A stretch of DNA of 64,000 nucleotides from Breviolum minutum Mf 1.05b.01 (GCA_000507305.1 DF239426.1:142698-206697); one strand, 5' to 3'; shown: positions 52,222-63,140, counted from the stretch's first letter. Notes: generated by a model not told the origin, from the letters alone. A program made the numbers and translations.

Positions 52222-53200
52222 ATGCAACAAATTGTTCACCGAAATTTTGCCCACTGTTTGGCCAAGCAACCCCGATATTTCAATGGATAATAGAAAGAGG
52301 TTCGATTTTCGAATAGAGCGTGAGACGACGGTCGTGCCGCTCAAGGGTACAAGAAGTTGTACCTTGAGCCTAAAAGTTTCAATGGATCAACCAGGAGAGG
52401 TGGCAGGGTGTGGCCTTGTGTTTTAACCTGTGATGTCAAATCTTTGAAGCCTGAAGAGGTAAACCGAAAGCACACAAAATTGCCGGTGTTGAATCAGAAT
52501 CCCTTTTTTTTTGAAGGTATGTAACTTTTCATGCAGATCAGGTTTGGGGGGTGCAAATGTTAACGATCCAATTCCCCCCCCAAAAAAAAAATGCAATGAA
52601 TTCAGCGTCAAGAATGTCCTCAAGTAGAAGCTGTTCATCAATTTCTGGCGTCTGACATCCTGCTATCAGGTGTTCCAATCAATTTTGGAAGTCAATGACG
52701 ATATAATATAGATATATAAAAAAATATAAATCTAAAAAGTTTACAATCCCCTGTTCCTCATTCAAAGGATAGCCATGGATAGCGTCTATGTAGCAGTTAT
52801 CAAAAAACATCAAGAAACTATACACACAGTGTCTTATAAATTGATATATATATATATATATAAATTGATAGTTGCCATCCCATCGTCTTGTTATGCTATC
52901 ACGAAAAGGTGTCCGTACCATCTGTATCAGAAATATCAAGGATGTGTTGGCAAATCTCTGCATGTTGTTCATTGTCTGGCAACATGTGATGTGAGCAAGG
53001 CTTAAACATCTTTGTTGGCGCTCATGTGCTCGTCATTTAGTAGGACACATCCTGATCCATTCGTTCCTCGTTTGCTCATCACTATCAGCACAGCCAAGGA
53101 AAAAACAGCAGTGATCCATCTGCGGTACATGTGAGTAACATATCACCCTGGCTGCTTCCATCCGCAATCCTTTTCATGGCATCTTAATCCTTACCCCCCA
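52222..53200. other. Unassigned sequence
   Basis: Short open frames on both strands, a TA microsatellite (52845-52865); no exon I can support. Confidence 0.4.
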
Positions 53201-53203
53201 AAA

Positions 53204-53330
53204 GAGACTATAGAAAATCCTCTTCCAAACCTGTAAAACTTTGATATTTTTTGCTTGGGGGAGGTAAAGGATGTGCAAATATGACCAAGATTTGGTACAA
53301 CATCTGCGATTTAGTCAGTATGTTTTGGAA
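53204..53330. repeat. Dispersed unit attached to (CAA)n, copy 1
   Basis: About 125 bp from agactatagaaaatcctctt to gtcagtatgttttg, roughly 93% identical to the reverse complement of 60408-60533. In both copies the same end runs directly into the CAA (or TTG) tract. Confidence 0.9.
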
Positions 53331-53476
53331 ACAACAGCAACAACAGCAACAACAACAACAACAACAACAACAACAACCACAACAACCACAACAACCACAA
53401 CAACNNNNNNNNNNNNNNNNNNNNNNNNNNNCAACACAACACAACAACCACAACAACACAACTAACCAACAACAAC

Positions 53477-53510
<34 letters not shown>

Positions 53511-53512
53511 CC

Positions 53513-53544
<32 letters not shown>

Positions 53545-53545
53545 C

Positions 53546-53597
<52 letters not shown>

Positions 53598-53645
53598 CCA
53601 CAACCACAACCACAACCACAACAACAACAACAACAACAACAACGA
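53331..53645. repeat. Long (CAA)n microsatellite, interrupted by a gap
   Basis: About 100 caa units with cca interruptions, broken by Ns at 53405-53431. It keeps poly-Q, poly-N, poly-T and, on the other strand, poly-V/L/C frames open. Confidence 0.97.
53405..53431. other. Assembly gap (27 N)
   Basis: Run of N inside the (CAA)n array; repeat length here is not known. Confidence 0.99.
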
Positions 53646-53800
53646 CATAAACATTTTGAATGATGAGATTTGATGATATAGCCTGCGGTGATTTACAGCA
53701 GGAATATATGCGTGAGTGTCTACCCTCTATCTTACAATGTGCACGAATATATGTGCAACAAGATGTGGCTTAGTCCATGAGTACGTACACCATCTTACAA

Positions 53801-53891
53801 ACAAACATGTCCCCCTAAAAAGGGCCCATTTCAAAAAGGAAAGGATCGTCTTCCAACCACGGCTATTTTTCGGAGGACATGTTAATTTAAA
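53801..53891. mobile_element. MITE, family C variant (decayed)
   Basis: aaacaaacatgtccccctaa ... ggaggacatgttaattt. Confidence 0.5.
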
Positions 53892-54179
53892 GACTTTTAT
53901 TTTGCACTTCCAGCTCACCCAAAATGTGCGTTGCACTTTCCGCCCTCTTCCCAGGCCCTGCAAAACCCATCATTTTCAAAACCGCAGGTTTCTTTGCGTT
54001 GAACACCCGCCGTTCTTCGGCGGGAAATGCGGGGTGAGAAGGTCCACGAGTCAATGAAAAAAGGTGGCAGGGAAGGTGCAGTTGAGGATGGATCACGCTA
54101 CAAATGAGCAACGATCAAAACCCTTGGCTGACATTCCATTTTGATCTGAGCAATTTATTATTATAGAAATCCTTCACCT

Positions 54180-54265
54180 AAATTAAGGCCATTTTGGGTA
54201 GGATTCCCTTACTAAATTACCATTTTTGGGGTGACATCGGCTGAGGTCGCTGTAAATTGCCTAGA
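54180..54265. repeat. Dispersed element, family N
   Basis: 'aattaaggccattttgggtaggattcccttac..accatttttggggtgacatcgg' matches 23280-23365 and 18405-18490. Confidence 0.55.
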
Positions 54266-54524
54266 TCTTCCAAAAGCATGTTTTTAGATTCGAAATTTTC
54301 TGCGTATCCCCCGACAATTCATGGTTGGAAGATGATCGGTTCCTGTTAAGGGCAAGGCCTATTTTCAGGGGCCGACTGTTTGTAAGCTAAGTATGCCATC
54401 ATGCTGCCTGCGTTGGCAAACAAACTTTAAGTGTATTTCCAAATAAGCCATGAGATGCAAGGCTATGAACATCCTGACATACGTTTTTTTGCCCGGGTGG
54501 AGCCTACAGTTAGGTATTTGGGGT

Positions 54525-54678
54525 CCTTGCCAGTTAAATATGGGGTGAACTAACTCCTATAAATACGAGTATAACCCCAGTTACCCAGCTAATTCATGCC
54601 ATATATATAGGATATATATTTATATAGGGGTTATTTATTTCACCCCATTCATAACTAAGTAGGGGCCCACCTTGCAGA
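54525..54678. mobile_element. Introner-like MITE, family I
   Basis: ggggtccttgccagttaaat ... aagtaggggcccaccttgcag with internal 'ttataggggttattt' blocks. Confidence 0.7.
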
Positions 54679-54727
54679 GAAACTTTAAATCAACACTAAA
54701 TCAACAATTGGTCAATTCAAGCCATTT

Positions 54728-54827
54728 CTGGTTGGTGGTTTCAACCCCTTTGAAAAAAATATTAGTCAAATTGGAAATCTTCCCCAAATAGGGGTGAAAA
54801 TAAAAAGTATTTGAAACCACCACCTAG
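54728..54827. mobile_element. Introner-like MITE, family A
   Basis: ctggttggtggtttcaaccc ... tttgaaaccaccacctag. Confidence 0.9.
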
Positions 54828-55113
54828 ATTTAGAGGGGGTTATTTCACCCCATTTGCATCCTTCCCCGAATCGGCCAACTACTCAACCACTCAACCGGCG
54901 TTTAACCAACAAACGACTCAGAGGCGCAAACGTGTGCCGTGCTCCTGGATCCGAAAGGAAGGGACGACATGGGCTGGAAATCTCACCTTTTAGTTGGTGG
55001 TGGAACAGTTTATCTGAAAAAAATATGGATCACATTTCATTATGTAACCTGGTTTTTTGGGTAAATTTCAGGATACCTTTTGTTGGAAAAAACGCCATCC
55101 AAGGTATTCGAGG

Positions 55114-55236
55114 TCACATGTGCTTGATTGAGGCAAAAACAGCCATCGGATCCGCCTCTGCCAACAGCATCTTGATCGTCGGACTCACATGGTTGGCGGC
55201 CAAATTGATGGACATTCCCGAGCGCTTGTAGAGGGT
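55114..55236 (-). CDS. Unknown protein, exon (40 codons)
   Basis: Minus strand, acceptor cttgccag, then TLYKRSGMSINLAANHVSP.. and ..KMLLAEADPMAVFASIKHM to TGA at 55114-55116. About three quarters of the third positions are G or C in this frame against under half in the overlapping plus-strand frame, so I place it on minus. A gtgacc donor at the end is possible. Family not recognised. Confidence 0.5.
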   Translation of the reverse strand, partial: TLYKRSGMSINLAANHVSPTIKMLLAEADPMAVFASIKHM

Positions 55237-55717
55237 CTGGCAAGCAAAAATACGACCAAAAGTACAACGTGGTGAATTCAACCGATTACTTTTCTTGTGT
55301 GGTAGTCATTTTGTACTCATGGATGGGTGAGTAGTAGGTTTCAAAGACTATCAGGAATTAATGAGAACAAGCATGCAATCCGGTTACTGCATAGAAAAAA
55401 CATACAAGAATGGTGTATATTAGCGAACTAACCTACATCGGCAGTCTCGGACCATAATATTATCATGTAGTCTAATACCCCAAAACTTGAAAGTTCGTCA
55501 TTGGATGAGTGTCCTAACAGTTGTGCTTAATATATGAAAAAAACACGTGGAGATTTAACAAAAGATATAAACAAATATGCGCAAGTCGTCAAATTGGAAA
55601 AAGTCTCCCCAAAGGTAGGCAGGGATTCAATAATAACAACAACATTTGAAAAATCAGCCTGACAGATCCTGAACAAAAACTTGCAAAAAGTATTCAAAAA
55701 AGTGTGGCAAAAAATAT

Positions 55718-55822
55718 CTAGTTGGTGGGTTGAACTAATCACTTGAAAAAATATGCTCGTCAAATTGGACATCTTCCCCAATTTGTGGGGGTAAAAAAAC
55801 GACAAAATATTTGAAATCTACA
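55718..55822. mobile_element. Introner-like MITE, family A (right arm decayed)
   Basis: ctagttggtgggttgaacta ... aatatttgaaatctac. Confidence 0.75.
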
Positions 55823-55947
55823 TGTACCATAAAAATCATCCAAAAACGAGCAAGCAACAAACACGACCCGGAAGGTGGAAACAACGTGTCCGAAACCTTG
55901 AAAAAAACTCTATGCTGTCTTCCGTTTTTCGATGTCAAGTAAAAACC

Positions 55948-56030
55948 CAAGAAATAAAGTCCTAATAAGGCCTAATGAAGTGACAATTGTGGTGAATAAC
56001 CCTTCAAAACGGCCTTATTTCTTGGGGGGT
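55948..56030. mobile_element. Inverted-repeat element, family O
   Basis: cccaagaaataaagtcctaat ... ggccttatttcttgggggg. Confidence 0.75.
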
Positions 56031-56559
56031 GACATGGGGGTGTCCCCTTAGATTCCCATGATAAAAAGGCCGTTTGATGTACCAACTTCACTTCTTCCAA
56101 ATAAATCATGGCTAGTCAACCTACCCTCCGGAATTAGCCGGCCTGATTGAGGGCTTAATAATGGTTTTTAATACGTTCTTTACCAACAATACACATGTAT
56201 ATCCATGTATATCTGTATATACCTTAAACCAATCCAAAAAAAGTCTTGGTTTGTTTTGGTGTCTGACTTTTATTGGGGAATCTGACCCAAAATCACCACA
56301 TGTATGTACTGTATGGTCTATTGGGCAACATAAATCAACCATCCATGTTAGGTAAAAATCTACCAGCCCCTTGGGATCCTCATGGGGTTTAGTAGACCAA
56401 AATAATCACCTGATTTATTATACAAATCAACCATCTATGTAGGTAAAATCCGCCATCCAATTATCATGTACCATAGAAAAAATCTCCCATAGATCTAATG
56501 TATTAAATCATATTCCAATGTGATCCTAAGGATCTAATATACCACCCCCATTGGTAAAC

Positions 56560-56733
56560 AACAATCAACCACCCATGATGTGGACTGACCAAAATCACCT
56601 ATCCACCTCCACCCGGGTACGAATGGCGCCTCCCCAGCGATGGATGCTGATAAGTCGCTCAGTTCGTTGCCTGACAACGGCCATGATTCAGGACTCGAGA
56701 CGGGCTTCCAACAACGGCGGCCGGGTACACAGC
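56560..56733 (-). CDS. Unknown protein exon with one-base deletion
   Basis: Minus strand after aaacttcag: AVYPAAVVGSPSRVLNHGRC.., then in the next frame GNELSDLSASIAGEAPFVPG..WRW. One missing base near 56670 joins them. The region is G+C-rich. A plus frame with ATG (MAPPQRWMLISRSVRC..) overlaps. Family not recognised. Confidence 0.4.
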
Positions 56734-56960
56734 CTGAAGTTTAACTCCCCCAGAAACCAGGTTGAAACACCGGCCTTATGAAGGGAAACCAATGGGTTAA
56801 GAAGGCTGGCCATTTCTGCGGGGGGACGGTAGGTTGACCATTCCAATTCCAACCATGATCCCTCAGGGGTGACCTCTTACAAGTTCTTACACTTCAAGCA
56901 AAGGGTCAATTAGTGATGCTTTGACTATTCCAAAACTTCAAAAGTTGGTGTGTATATACT

Positions 56961-57071
56961 TACACTCCCTGAAAAACGAACATATACCCCTGCAAAAATG
57001 CTGTTTGGAAGACTATGTCTCTTCTGACATGCTCCCTGAAATCAGGTGAACATATTCGTTCGGAGGGGTAA
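56961..57071. mobile_element. MITE, family C variant
   Basis: tacactccctgaaaaacgaac ... gaacatattcgttcggaggggta. Confidence 0.6.
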
Positions 57072-57109
57072 CGTTGAAAATGGGGGACATTTGGAAAAGG
57101 AGACATAAT

Positions 57110-57205
57110 CTGGTTGGTGGTTTCAACCCATCTGAAAAATATTAGTCAAAATGGACATTTTCCCCAATTTTCGGGGTGAAAATTAAAAAAATATTAGAAT
57201 ATTAG
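57110..57205. mobile_element. Family A element (right arm lost)
   Basis: ctggttggtggtttcaaccc and the core up to 'ttttcggggtgaaaat', then divergent. Confidence 0.75.
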
Positions 57206-57469
57206 AATCCGGATTTCATGTTAAAGAAGTTTCCCAAAAAAAAATCCTTGAAATTCCGTACGTTCCCAATGTCCAAGTTCTTTAAGGTATCTTTAACAAA
57301 AAGATGTCCCTCTACAATGGTATTTCCCCCAAAATCATCCACATCAACAACTGTAGGAATCACACATCTTATCCTTCGAAAACACACACCAAATCGATGT
57401 CCAAAAACACAAACCCCCAACATTTCCAAATGGAAATTCCTACAGTTGCTGATCTGGAAATCTTAGTTT

Positions 57470-57582
57470 CAGGTTGGTGGTTGAACCAACCCATCTGAAA
57501 AATATTCTCGTCAAAATGGGTTCATCTTCCCCAAATTTTCGGGGTGAAAATCAAAAAACATTTGAGTTGCCACCAACTAGTT
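57470..57582. mobile_element. Introner-like MITE, family A
   Basis: caggttggtggttgaaccaa ... gagttgccaccaactag. Confidence 0.85.
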
Positions 57583-57644
57583 GCGGGTGTTTTTTCAATC
57601 TGATAAGGGGATGTCTTTTTTTAGAGAATGGTCCAATTACATGT

Positions 57645-57750
57645 ACGGGCCCGGGCTCTACGGGCCCTACGGGGCCTTACAGGCCTTACGGGACCTTACG
57701 GGCCTTTTACGGGCCCCATACGGGCACTCCGGGACCTACGGGCCCCTGGC
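57645..57750. repeat. Tandem repeat of tacgggcc-type units, array 1
   Basis: Imperfect 8-14 bp units (ggccttacggg, ctacgggccc). A second array of the same unit lies at 60035-60170, on the far side of the 57.95-59.87 kb tandem block. Confidence 0.9.
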
Positions 57751-57949
57751 AACAGTCCAGAAGCTGACTTAACATGAATACTACCGGGTTTTTTCGGTAC
57801 ATGTTGAAGTCATGTCCCTTTTCCTCCCGCTACTGGCCGTAGAAATTCGCCATCGGCAAGAAAATTTTATGTGGACCACTTCGACATTTCACAGTTCCGA
57901 ATGAAAAACATTTAGGTAAGAAACTTCCGAGTTATATACAGAGATTTAA

Positions 57950-58680
57950 AGACAGTAAAGTAACTAATCAGTAAAGTAACAGCTCAGTAAAGTAGCAGCT
58001 CAGTAAAGAAACAGTTCAGTAAAGTAACAGCTCAGTCAAGTAACAGTTCAGTAATGTAACAGCTCAGTAAAGTAACAGTTCAGTAAAGTAACGGCTTTAC
58101 TAAAGTAACAGTTCAATAACGTAACAGCTCAGTAAAGTAACAGTAAAGTAGCAGCTCCGTAAAAGAACAGTAAAGTAACAGCTCGGTAAAGTAACGGCTT
58201 TACTAAAATAATAGTTCAATAAAGTAACAGCCCCGTAAAGTAACAGGTCAGTAAAATAACAGTAAAGTAACAGCTCAGTAAAGTAACAGCTCAGTAAAGT
58301 AACAATAAAGTAACAGGTCAGTCAGTGAAGTGCCAATGCTCAGTAACAGTTCAGTCAAGTAACAGCTCAGTAACGCAACAGTTCAGTAAAGAAACAGTTT
58401 AGTCAAGTAACAGTTCAGTAGAGTAACAGTTCAGTAATGTAACAGCTCAGTAAAGTAACAGCTCAGTAAAGTAACAGTTCAGTAACAGTTCAGTCAAGTA
58501 ACAGCTCAGTAGAATCACAGTGCAGTAAAGTAACGGCTTTCCTAAAGTAACAGTTCAAGAAAGTAACAGCTCCGTAAAGTAACAGTTCAGTAAAGTAACA
58601 GCTCAGTAAAAAAACAGTAAAGTAGCAGCTCAGTAAAGTAACAGCTCAGTAAAGCAACAGTTCAGCACAGTAACAATTAG
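57950..58680. repeat. Minisatellite of cagctcagtaaagtaa units
   Basis: About 45 imperfect copies of a roughly 16-bp unit alternating ca-gctcagtaaagtaa and cagttcagtaaagtaa, with rarer 'cggctttactaaagtaa' variants. Confidence 0.97.
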
Positions 58681-58689
58681 GAAAGTAAC

Positions 58690-58910
58690 AGTTCTGTCAC
58701 TCTTCGTGGCAAGCACAATATTTGGTGACGTTGCAATGTCACTTTTCGTGGCAGGCGCAGCATTTGGTGATGTTGCTGTGCCACTTTTCAGTGGCAGGCA
58801 CAATATTTGGTGATGTCGGAGTGTCACTGTTCGTGGCAGGCACAACATTTGGCGATCGTGGACTGTGACTTTTCGTGGCAGGCGCAATATTTGGTGAAAT
58901 TTGGATAGGT
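58690..58910. repeat. Tandem repeat of a roughly 57-bp cgtggcaggcacaatatttgg unit
   Basis: Four copies of 'gtcac-ttttcgtggcaggc-caatatttggtgatg'. The same core reappears in the next array. Confidence 0.9.
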
Positions 58911-59029
58911 AGCCAGAGCGCGAAAAGTTGTAATTTTCAATACAAAATTAAATGCGTTGCCGAAGGAGAAAAGTAAGCTCCACGAACAGGCGGGTTCAGT
59001 TTTGCAATTTCATGCTTGTAAATGACGCT

Positions 59030-59570
59030 TCAACCGTTTTCAGTAGATATTCTTCATATTTTGGAATGCCATTTTGCGTGGCAGGCACAATATTTGGTGA
59101 GGTTGGAGGGTGAGTGCTGTTGCTCCGCGCATTGTAAATGACGTTTCACATGTGAGCAAGATCAATCATGCGTGTCATTTTCCGTGGCAGGCGCATTATT
59201 TGGTGAGGTTGGAAGGTGAGTGCTGTTGCTCCACGCATGGTAAATGACGTTTCAAATGTGAGCAGGATCAATCCTGAGACTCATTTTTCGTGGCAGGCGC
59301 AGTATTTGGTGGAGTTGGAGGCTGACTCTTGTTGCACCGCGCATTGTAAATGACGTTTCATATATGAGACGGATCAATCATGAGATTCATTTTGCGTGGC
59401 AGGGGCATTATTTTGGAGGCTGCCTTTTGTTGCGTCGCACATGGTAAATGACGTTTCATATGTGAGCAGGATCAATCCTGAGACTCATTTTTCATGGCAG
59501 GCGTAGTATTTGGTGAAGTTGGAGGAGGACGCTTGTTGTTCCGTATATTGTAAATGACGTTTCAATCATG
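59030..59570. repeat. Higher-order tandem repeat (roughly 115 bp)
   Basis: Five copies joining the cgtggcaggcgcatatttggt core to 'gtaaatgacgtttca' and 'tgagcaggatcaatc' blocks. Confidence 0.9.
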
Positions 59571-59575
59571 AGTGC

Positions 59576-59868
59576 TACTTTGTAGGACAGAGTAGTACTG
59601 GAGTTGTATTTTGTAGTACAGGGCTAGTACTGGAGTAGTACGTTGTAGTAAAGACTAGTACTGGAATAGTACTTTGTAGTAGTGGAGTAGTGTAGTACTT
59701 TGTAAAACAGAGTAGTACTGGAGTAGTACTTTGTACAGGGTAGTACTGGAGCAGTACTTTGCAGTACGGAGTGGTACTGGAGTAGCACGTTGTAGTACAG
59801 AATAGTATTGGAGTAGTACTGTGTAGTACTGGAGTAGTACGTTGTAGTACTTTGTAGTACTTTCCCCA
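59576..59868. repeat. Tandem repeat of gtagtactggagtagtac units
   Basis: Short imperfect units (tagtactggagtagtacttt) over about 290 bp; self-complementary gtac cores throughout. Confidence 0.95.
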
Positions 59869-60034
59869 CAGGCATATGTTCTCTTCAAAACGCCGCCTTC
59901 TCAATCATTACTGTAACACACGAGCAGACTTAAGATACGACTGAATACCCTTCCCAAGGTCCTAATATGTGCATCAAGATTCTTGAATATGGTGGGAAGC
60001 TAAATAGCTTCCTATTTTCTCAGTTCTTCTATGG

Positions 60035-60170
60035 GTTTACGGGCTCTACGGGCCCTTACGGGCTTTACGGGCCCGGCCTACGGGACCTTACGGGCTACGG
60101 GCTCTACGGGCGCACGGGCCTTACGGGCCGCCTACGGGACTACGGGCCCTACGGGCCCTGAGGGCCCTTA
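60035..60170. repeat. Tandem repeat of tacgggcc-type units, array 2
   Basis: ggctctacgggcccttacgg and similar, same family as 57645-57750. Confidence 0.9.
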
Positions 60171-60322
60171 CTCGAATCTGAACCATGACCTTTTTTTAAT
60201 AAGGGGAAAATCTTTCCAAAGAAATCCCCAAAACATCAGCAAAAACCCACCCACCTGAGAGGTCCAGAAAGGCAATAGACTTTGGCAGTGCCATCCTGAT
60301 GGAAAAGCGGATCCGGATCGAC

Positions 60323-60375
60323 ACGTCTTCTTCTTGTTGTTGTTCTTGTTCTTCTTGTTGTTGTTCTTGTTGTTC

Positions 60376-60407
<32 letters not shown>

Positions 60408-60408
60408 C
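60323..60408. repeat. Microsatellite (TTG/TTC)n
   Basis: ttcttgttgttgttcttg pattern grading into pure gtt; the reverse-strand counterpart of the (CAA)n at 53.3 kb. Confidence 0.95.
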
Positions 60409-60533
60409 AAAACATACTGACTAAATTGCAGATGTTGTACCAAATCTTGGTCATATTTGCACATCCTTTACCTCCCCCAAACAAAAAGTATCAAAGGTTT
60501 GCGGGTTTGGAAGAGGATTTTCTATAGTCTTTT
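60408..60533. repeat. Dispersed unit attached to (TTG)n, copy 2 (inverted)
   Basis: Reverse-complement copy of 53204-53330, with the TTG tract at the matching end. Confidence 0.9.
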
Positions 60534-60726
60534 TGGAAAAGGGTTGCTGTTGTGTTAAAACATCTTGAAGTTTCATTTGAAGTTTCAAGTAGTGCATCCA
60601 AATGGCATGATGGCAGTAGCATCATCATCTACCAATCCACCGCGTGCTACAGACAAGGCCATCAAGGCACTTGAAGAAACATGTTCTGCCAGTGCCTGCG
60701 GTTTTAGCTGGCCGGTGGGGTGATGC

Positions 60727-60868
60727 ATACACCCCCGAAAATCTAACGAATTGATTTAACCAAAAATGATGGACCTTGGTATTAAAGTGGTGGAGCATCT
60801 CCTGCTTCACTAAGATGGCTGGGGTCATTTTGGGTATCTAAATGTTAGTTTTTTTTGTTGGCGGGTAA
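60727..60868. mobile_element. MITE, family C/F variant
   Basis: tacacccccgaaaatctaac ... atgttagttttttttgttggcgggta. Confidence 0.5.
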
Positions 60869-60958
60869 ACTATACCCATGGGATCCATGGGACTGGTATA
60901 TTTAGCTACATTTACCATGAAAATTCACAGTACAGCCCTTATGAGGATTATTATCCTC

Positions 60959-61065
60959 AGCCTCCCTAAGACTTGCAGCTCGCCACTGAAAAATGGTGGC
61001 ATAGAGAGACTAACGATACGGCTTCCTTTTAGGGCTGGCTAGGCTTATTTTTACGGCAGGGTAAA
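60959..61065. mobile_element. MITE, family C (decayed)
   Basis: gcctccctaagacttgcag ... 'tttttacggcagggtaaac'. Confidence 0.45.
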
Positions 61066-61711
61066 CCTATCATCCCAATATGGTAATATAAATACATATA
61101 ATTGAATCACCCAGCCAATCCATCATACGATGTATTTCCCTACATTTGCACCATAAACTACCCAAATTGTAGACTTAGATACACTCCCATAAAAACTAAC
61201 AGTTCGCCCCTGAAAATAGGCCAAGCCCTAAAAGGAAACATAAGGAAACTAGTTTCCCACCCTCTATTTGTCAGGAAATCTGCAACCTCGCCAAACACAT
61301 ATACAAACGTATATACACCCCCAAAATTTTCCAACATAGACACTACCAACAATGACCCTATTTTTTAGCCAAACACGCACTTTTTTCAAGGTATATCCAT
61401 CATTTTTTGGGTATCCATCTAAAGTTTTCCTGACCATTATGGCTAAGTCAAACCCGCCAGAAAAGGCTCCCTTCATAAGGCCCTGGAAGTCCCACCCTTA
61501 TCTGGTCCGGGGGAGTTCCCACCTTGGCGCCAAGTTCTCCGACTTGACAATCTTCCAAGGCTAAGGCTTCCAAACGTGTCTCACGATTGGCTGCAGCACG
61601 TGGTAAGGCATCCTTTAAGGCCATGGCTAAGGCCTGGCCCAAGGCCGAAGGCCGAAGGCGAACGGATGGAGGATATCTCCATGGATTTGGAGGTGAAAAC
61701 GTGAATGATGG

Positions 61712-61827
61712 TACTGTTGATGGTTCAGAAATCCGTCGATCACCAGTTGGGGTTGGTAGTTGAACCTGTTATTTACAGGGCTTTATACATTCCAGGTGGT
61801 GGTTTGGGATTTCTTCCATCAACAGTA
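61712..61827. mobile_element. Introner-like MITE, family B
   Basis: tactgttgatggttcagaaat ... gatttcttccatcaacagta; its two ends come from different end subtypes. Confidence 0.85.
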
Positions 61828-61912
61828 CTGTTGATGGGGGTACTCTTAGATTTCTATTGTCCCCCACGTGCAAGTCGAAAGGTATGGAAGACTATTATTT
61901 CTTGTGTGTCAG

Positions 61913-62024
61913 TCTGTTGATGGTTCAGAAATACCAAACAACCACCTGGGATGGTGCTAAAACCCTACAATCATTTCATGTATATAATATCAACTGGTTA
62001 GCCATATTTCTTCCATCAACCGTA
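61913..62024. mobile_element. Introner-like MITE, family B
   Basis: tctgttgatggttcagaaata ... atttcttccatcaaccgta. Confidence 0.85.
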
Positions 62025-62141
62025 CCTGGGTTTCATTCTGAAACTGACATATTTTTTGGGGAAAAGCAAAATCACCGAATCAAAACGTGCGAAAACGGGA
62101 TACGGATACGAATTATCACTCCCCAAGTTTAATATGGGGAT

Positions 62142-62345
62142 ACCCCTCCCTGAAACTAACAGCAAAAGCCTTCAAAAGTTGGATGGTTGGAATTTACTAG
62201 TTTCCTTTTGGGATGGATTTTTCTTAAGGGGCTATGTTAAACTTCCAGGGGGTAGCACCCGACAAATAGAGGGTTGGAATTTACTAGTTTCCTTTTAAGG
62301 ATGGATTTTTGTTAAAGGGGCTATATATGTTAGTTTTAGGGCTGG
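62142..62345. mobile_element. Family C element with an internal duplication
   Basis: 'ggttggaatttactagtttcc..ggatttttct-taa-ggggctat' occurs twice (62188-62242 and 62270-62325) between one ccctccctgaaactaac end and a gttagttttaggg end. Confidence 0.7.
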
Positions 62346-62498
62346 TCAAGGTTGTCGTTTCAATCAACCCACCAGTTTTCAGGGGGAAAACTCAATCGCT
62401 CTTAGGGATTTCAGGGTATGAACCCGCAAAAGTTTAACATGGTTTCACCTCAAAAGTATTCAAAAACCCTTGTGACTGAAACCATTATACGGGCTGGT

Positions 62499-62604
62499 TA
62501 CCCTCCCTGAAACTAACATAGCCCCTGAAAATAGACCCCTGGAAGTTTGGAGATTCCTATTGGAAACCACCATTTTTAGGGGCTATGTTAGTTTCAGGGA
62601 GGGT
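62499..62604. mobile_element. Introner-like MITE, family C (best-preserved copy)
   Basis: taccctccctgaaactaacat ... atgttagtttcagggagggta, perfect over more than 25 bp at each end. Confidence 0.92.
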
Positions 62605-63015
62605 AAAAAGAATTCTCATAATTACTGGCTTACTGCAATCCCCATGAAAATGGGTAGATTTCATCCCCTGTATATTCTCAACTCAAACCGTTTTTTTGGT
62701 TGATCGCTGCGAAAACCTGGAGTCTCCTATTCCACTGGCTCCCCATTTTCAGGTGAACCATGTGAAACTTTGGGAGGGTATATCTAGATTAAGTCATAAC
62801 ACACAAAGCAAAAAACAAAGATCCAAGAAATCTCCAACAGGACCTACTGAACGGACTCCTAAACCTTAGCATCTAATAACTCTAGCAATCTAGTTAGGGG
62901 TCCGTTGGTAAGGTCCCATTCAATTTTTGGTGGAAAAGAAAAGAGATGGGATCTTGTCATGATGTGCCTATCCGGGAGGTTTCTATCAATACCTCTCATT
63001 CACACCACGTATTCA

Positions 63016-63140
63016 TACTGTTGATGGAAGACATCCGGCTAACCAGTTGATACCAGCAGGTAGCATACTGTATCCCATTACTTCAAGAGTTTGATACATC
63101 GCAGGTGGTTGACCTTGGGATTTCTGAATCATCAACAGTA
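63016..63140. mobile_element. Introner-like MITE, family B
   Basis: tactgttgatggaagacatcc ... gatttctgaatcatcaacagta. Confidence 0.85.

Noticed and set aside
53208..53673. Poly-Q, poly-N and poly-V/L/C proteins over the CAA array
   Set aside because: Every frame of a CAA repeat is open; the gap inside also makes length meaningless.
57950..59870. CRISPR-like array
   Set aside because: Units are contiguous and vary gradually; there are no unique spacers between constant repeats, and the host is eukaryotic.
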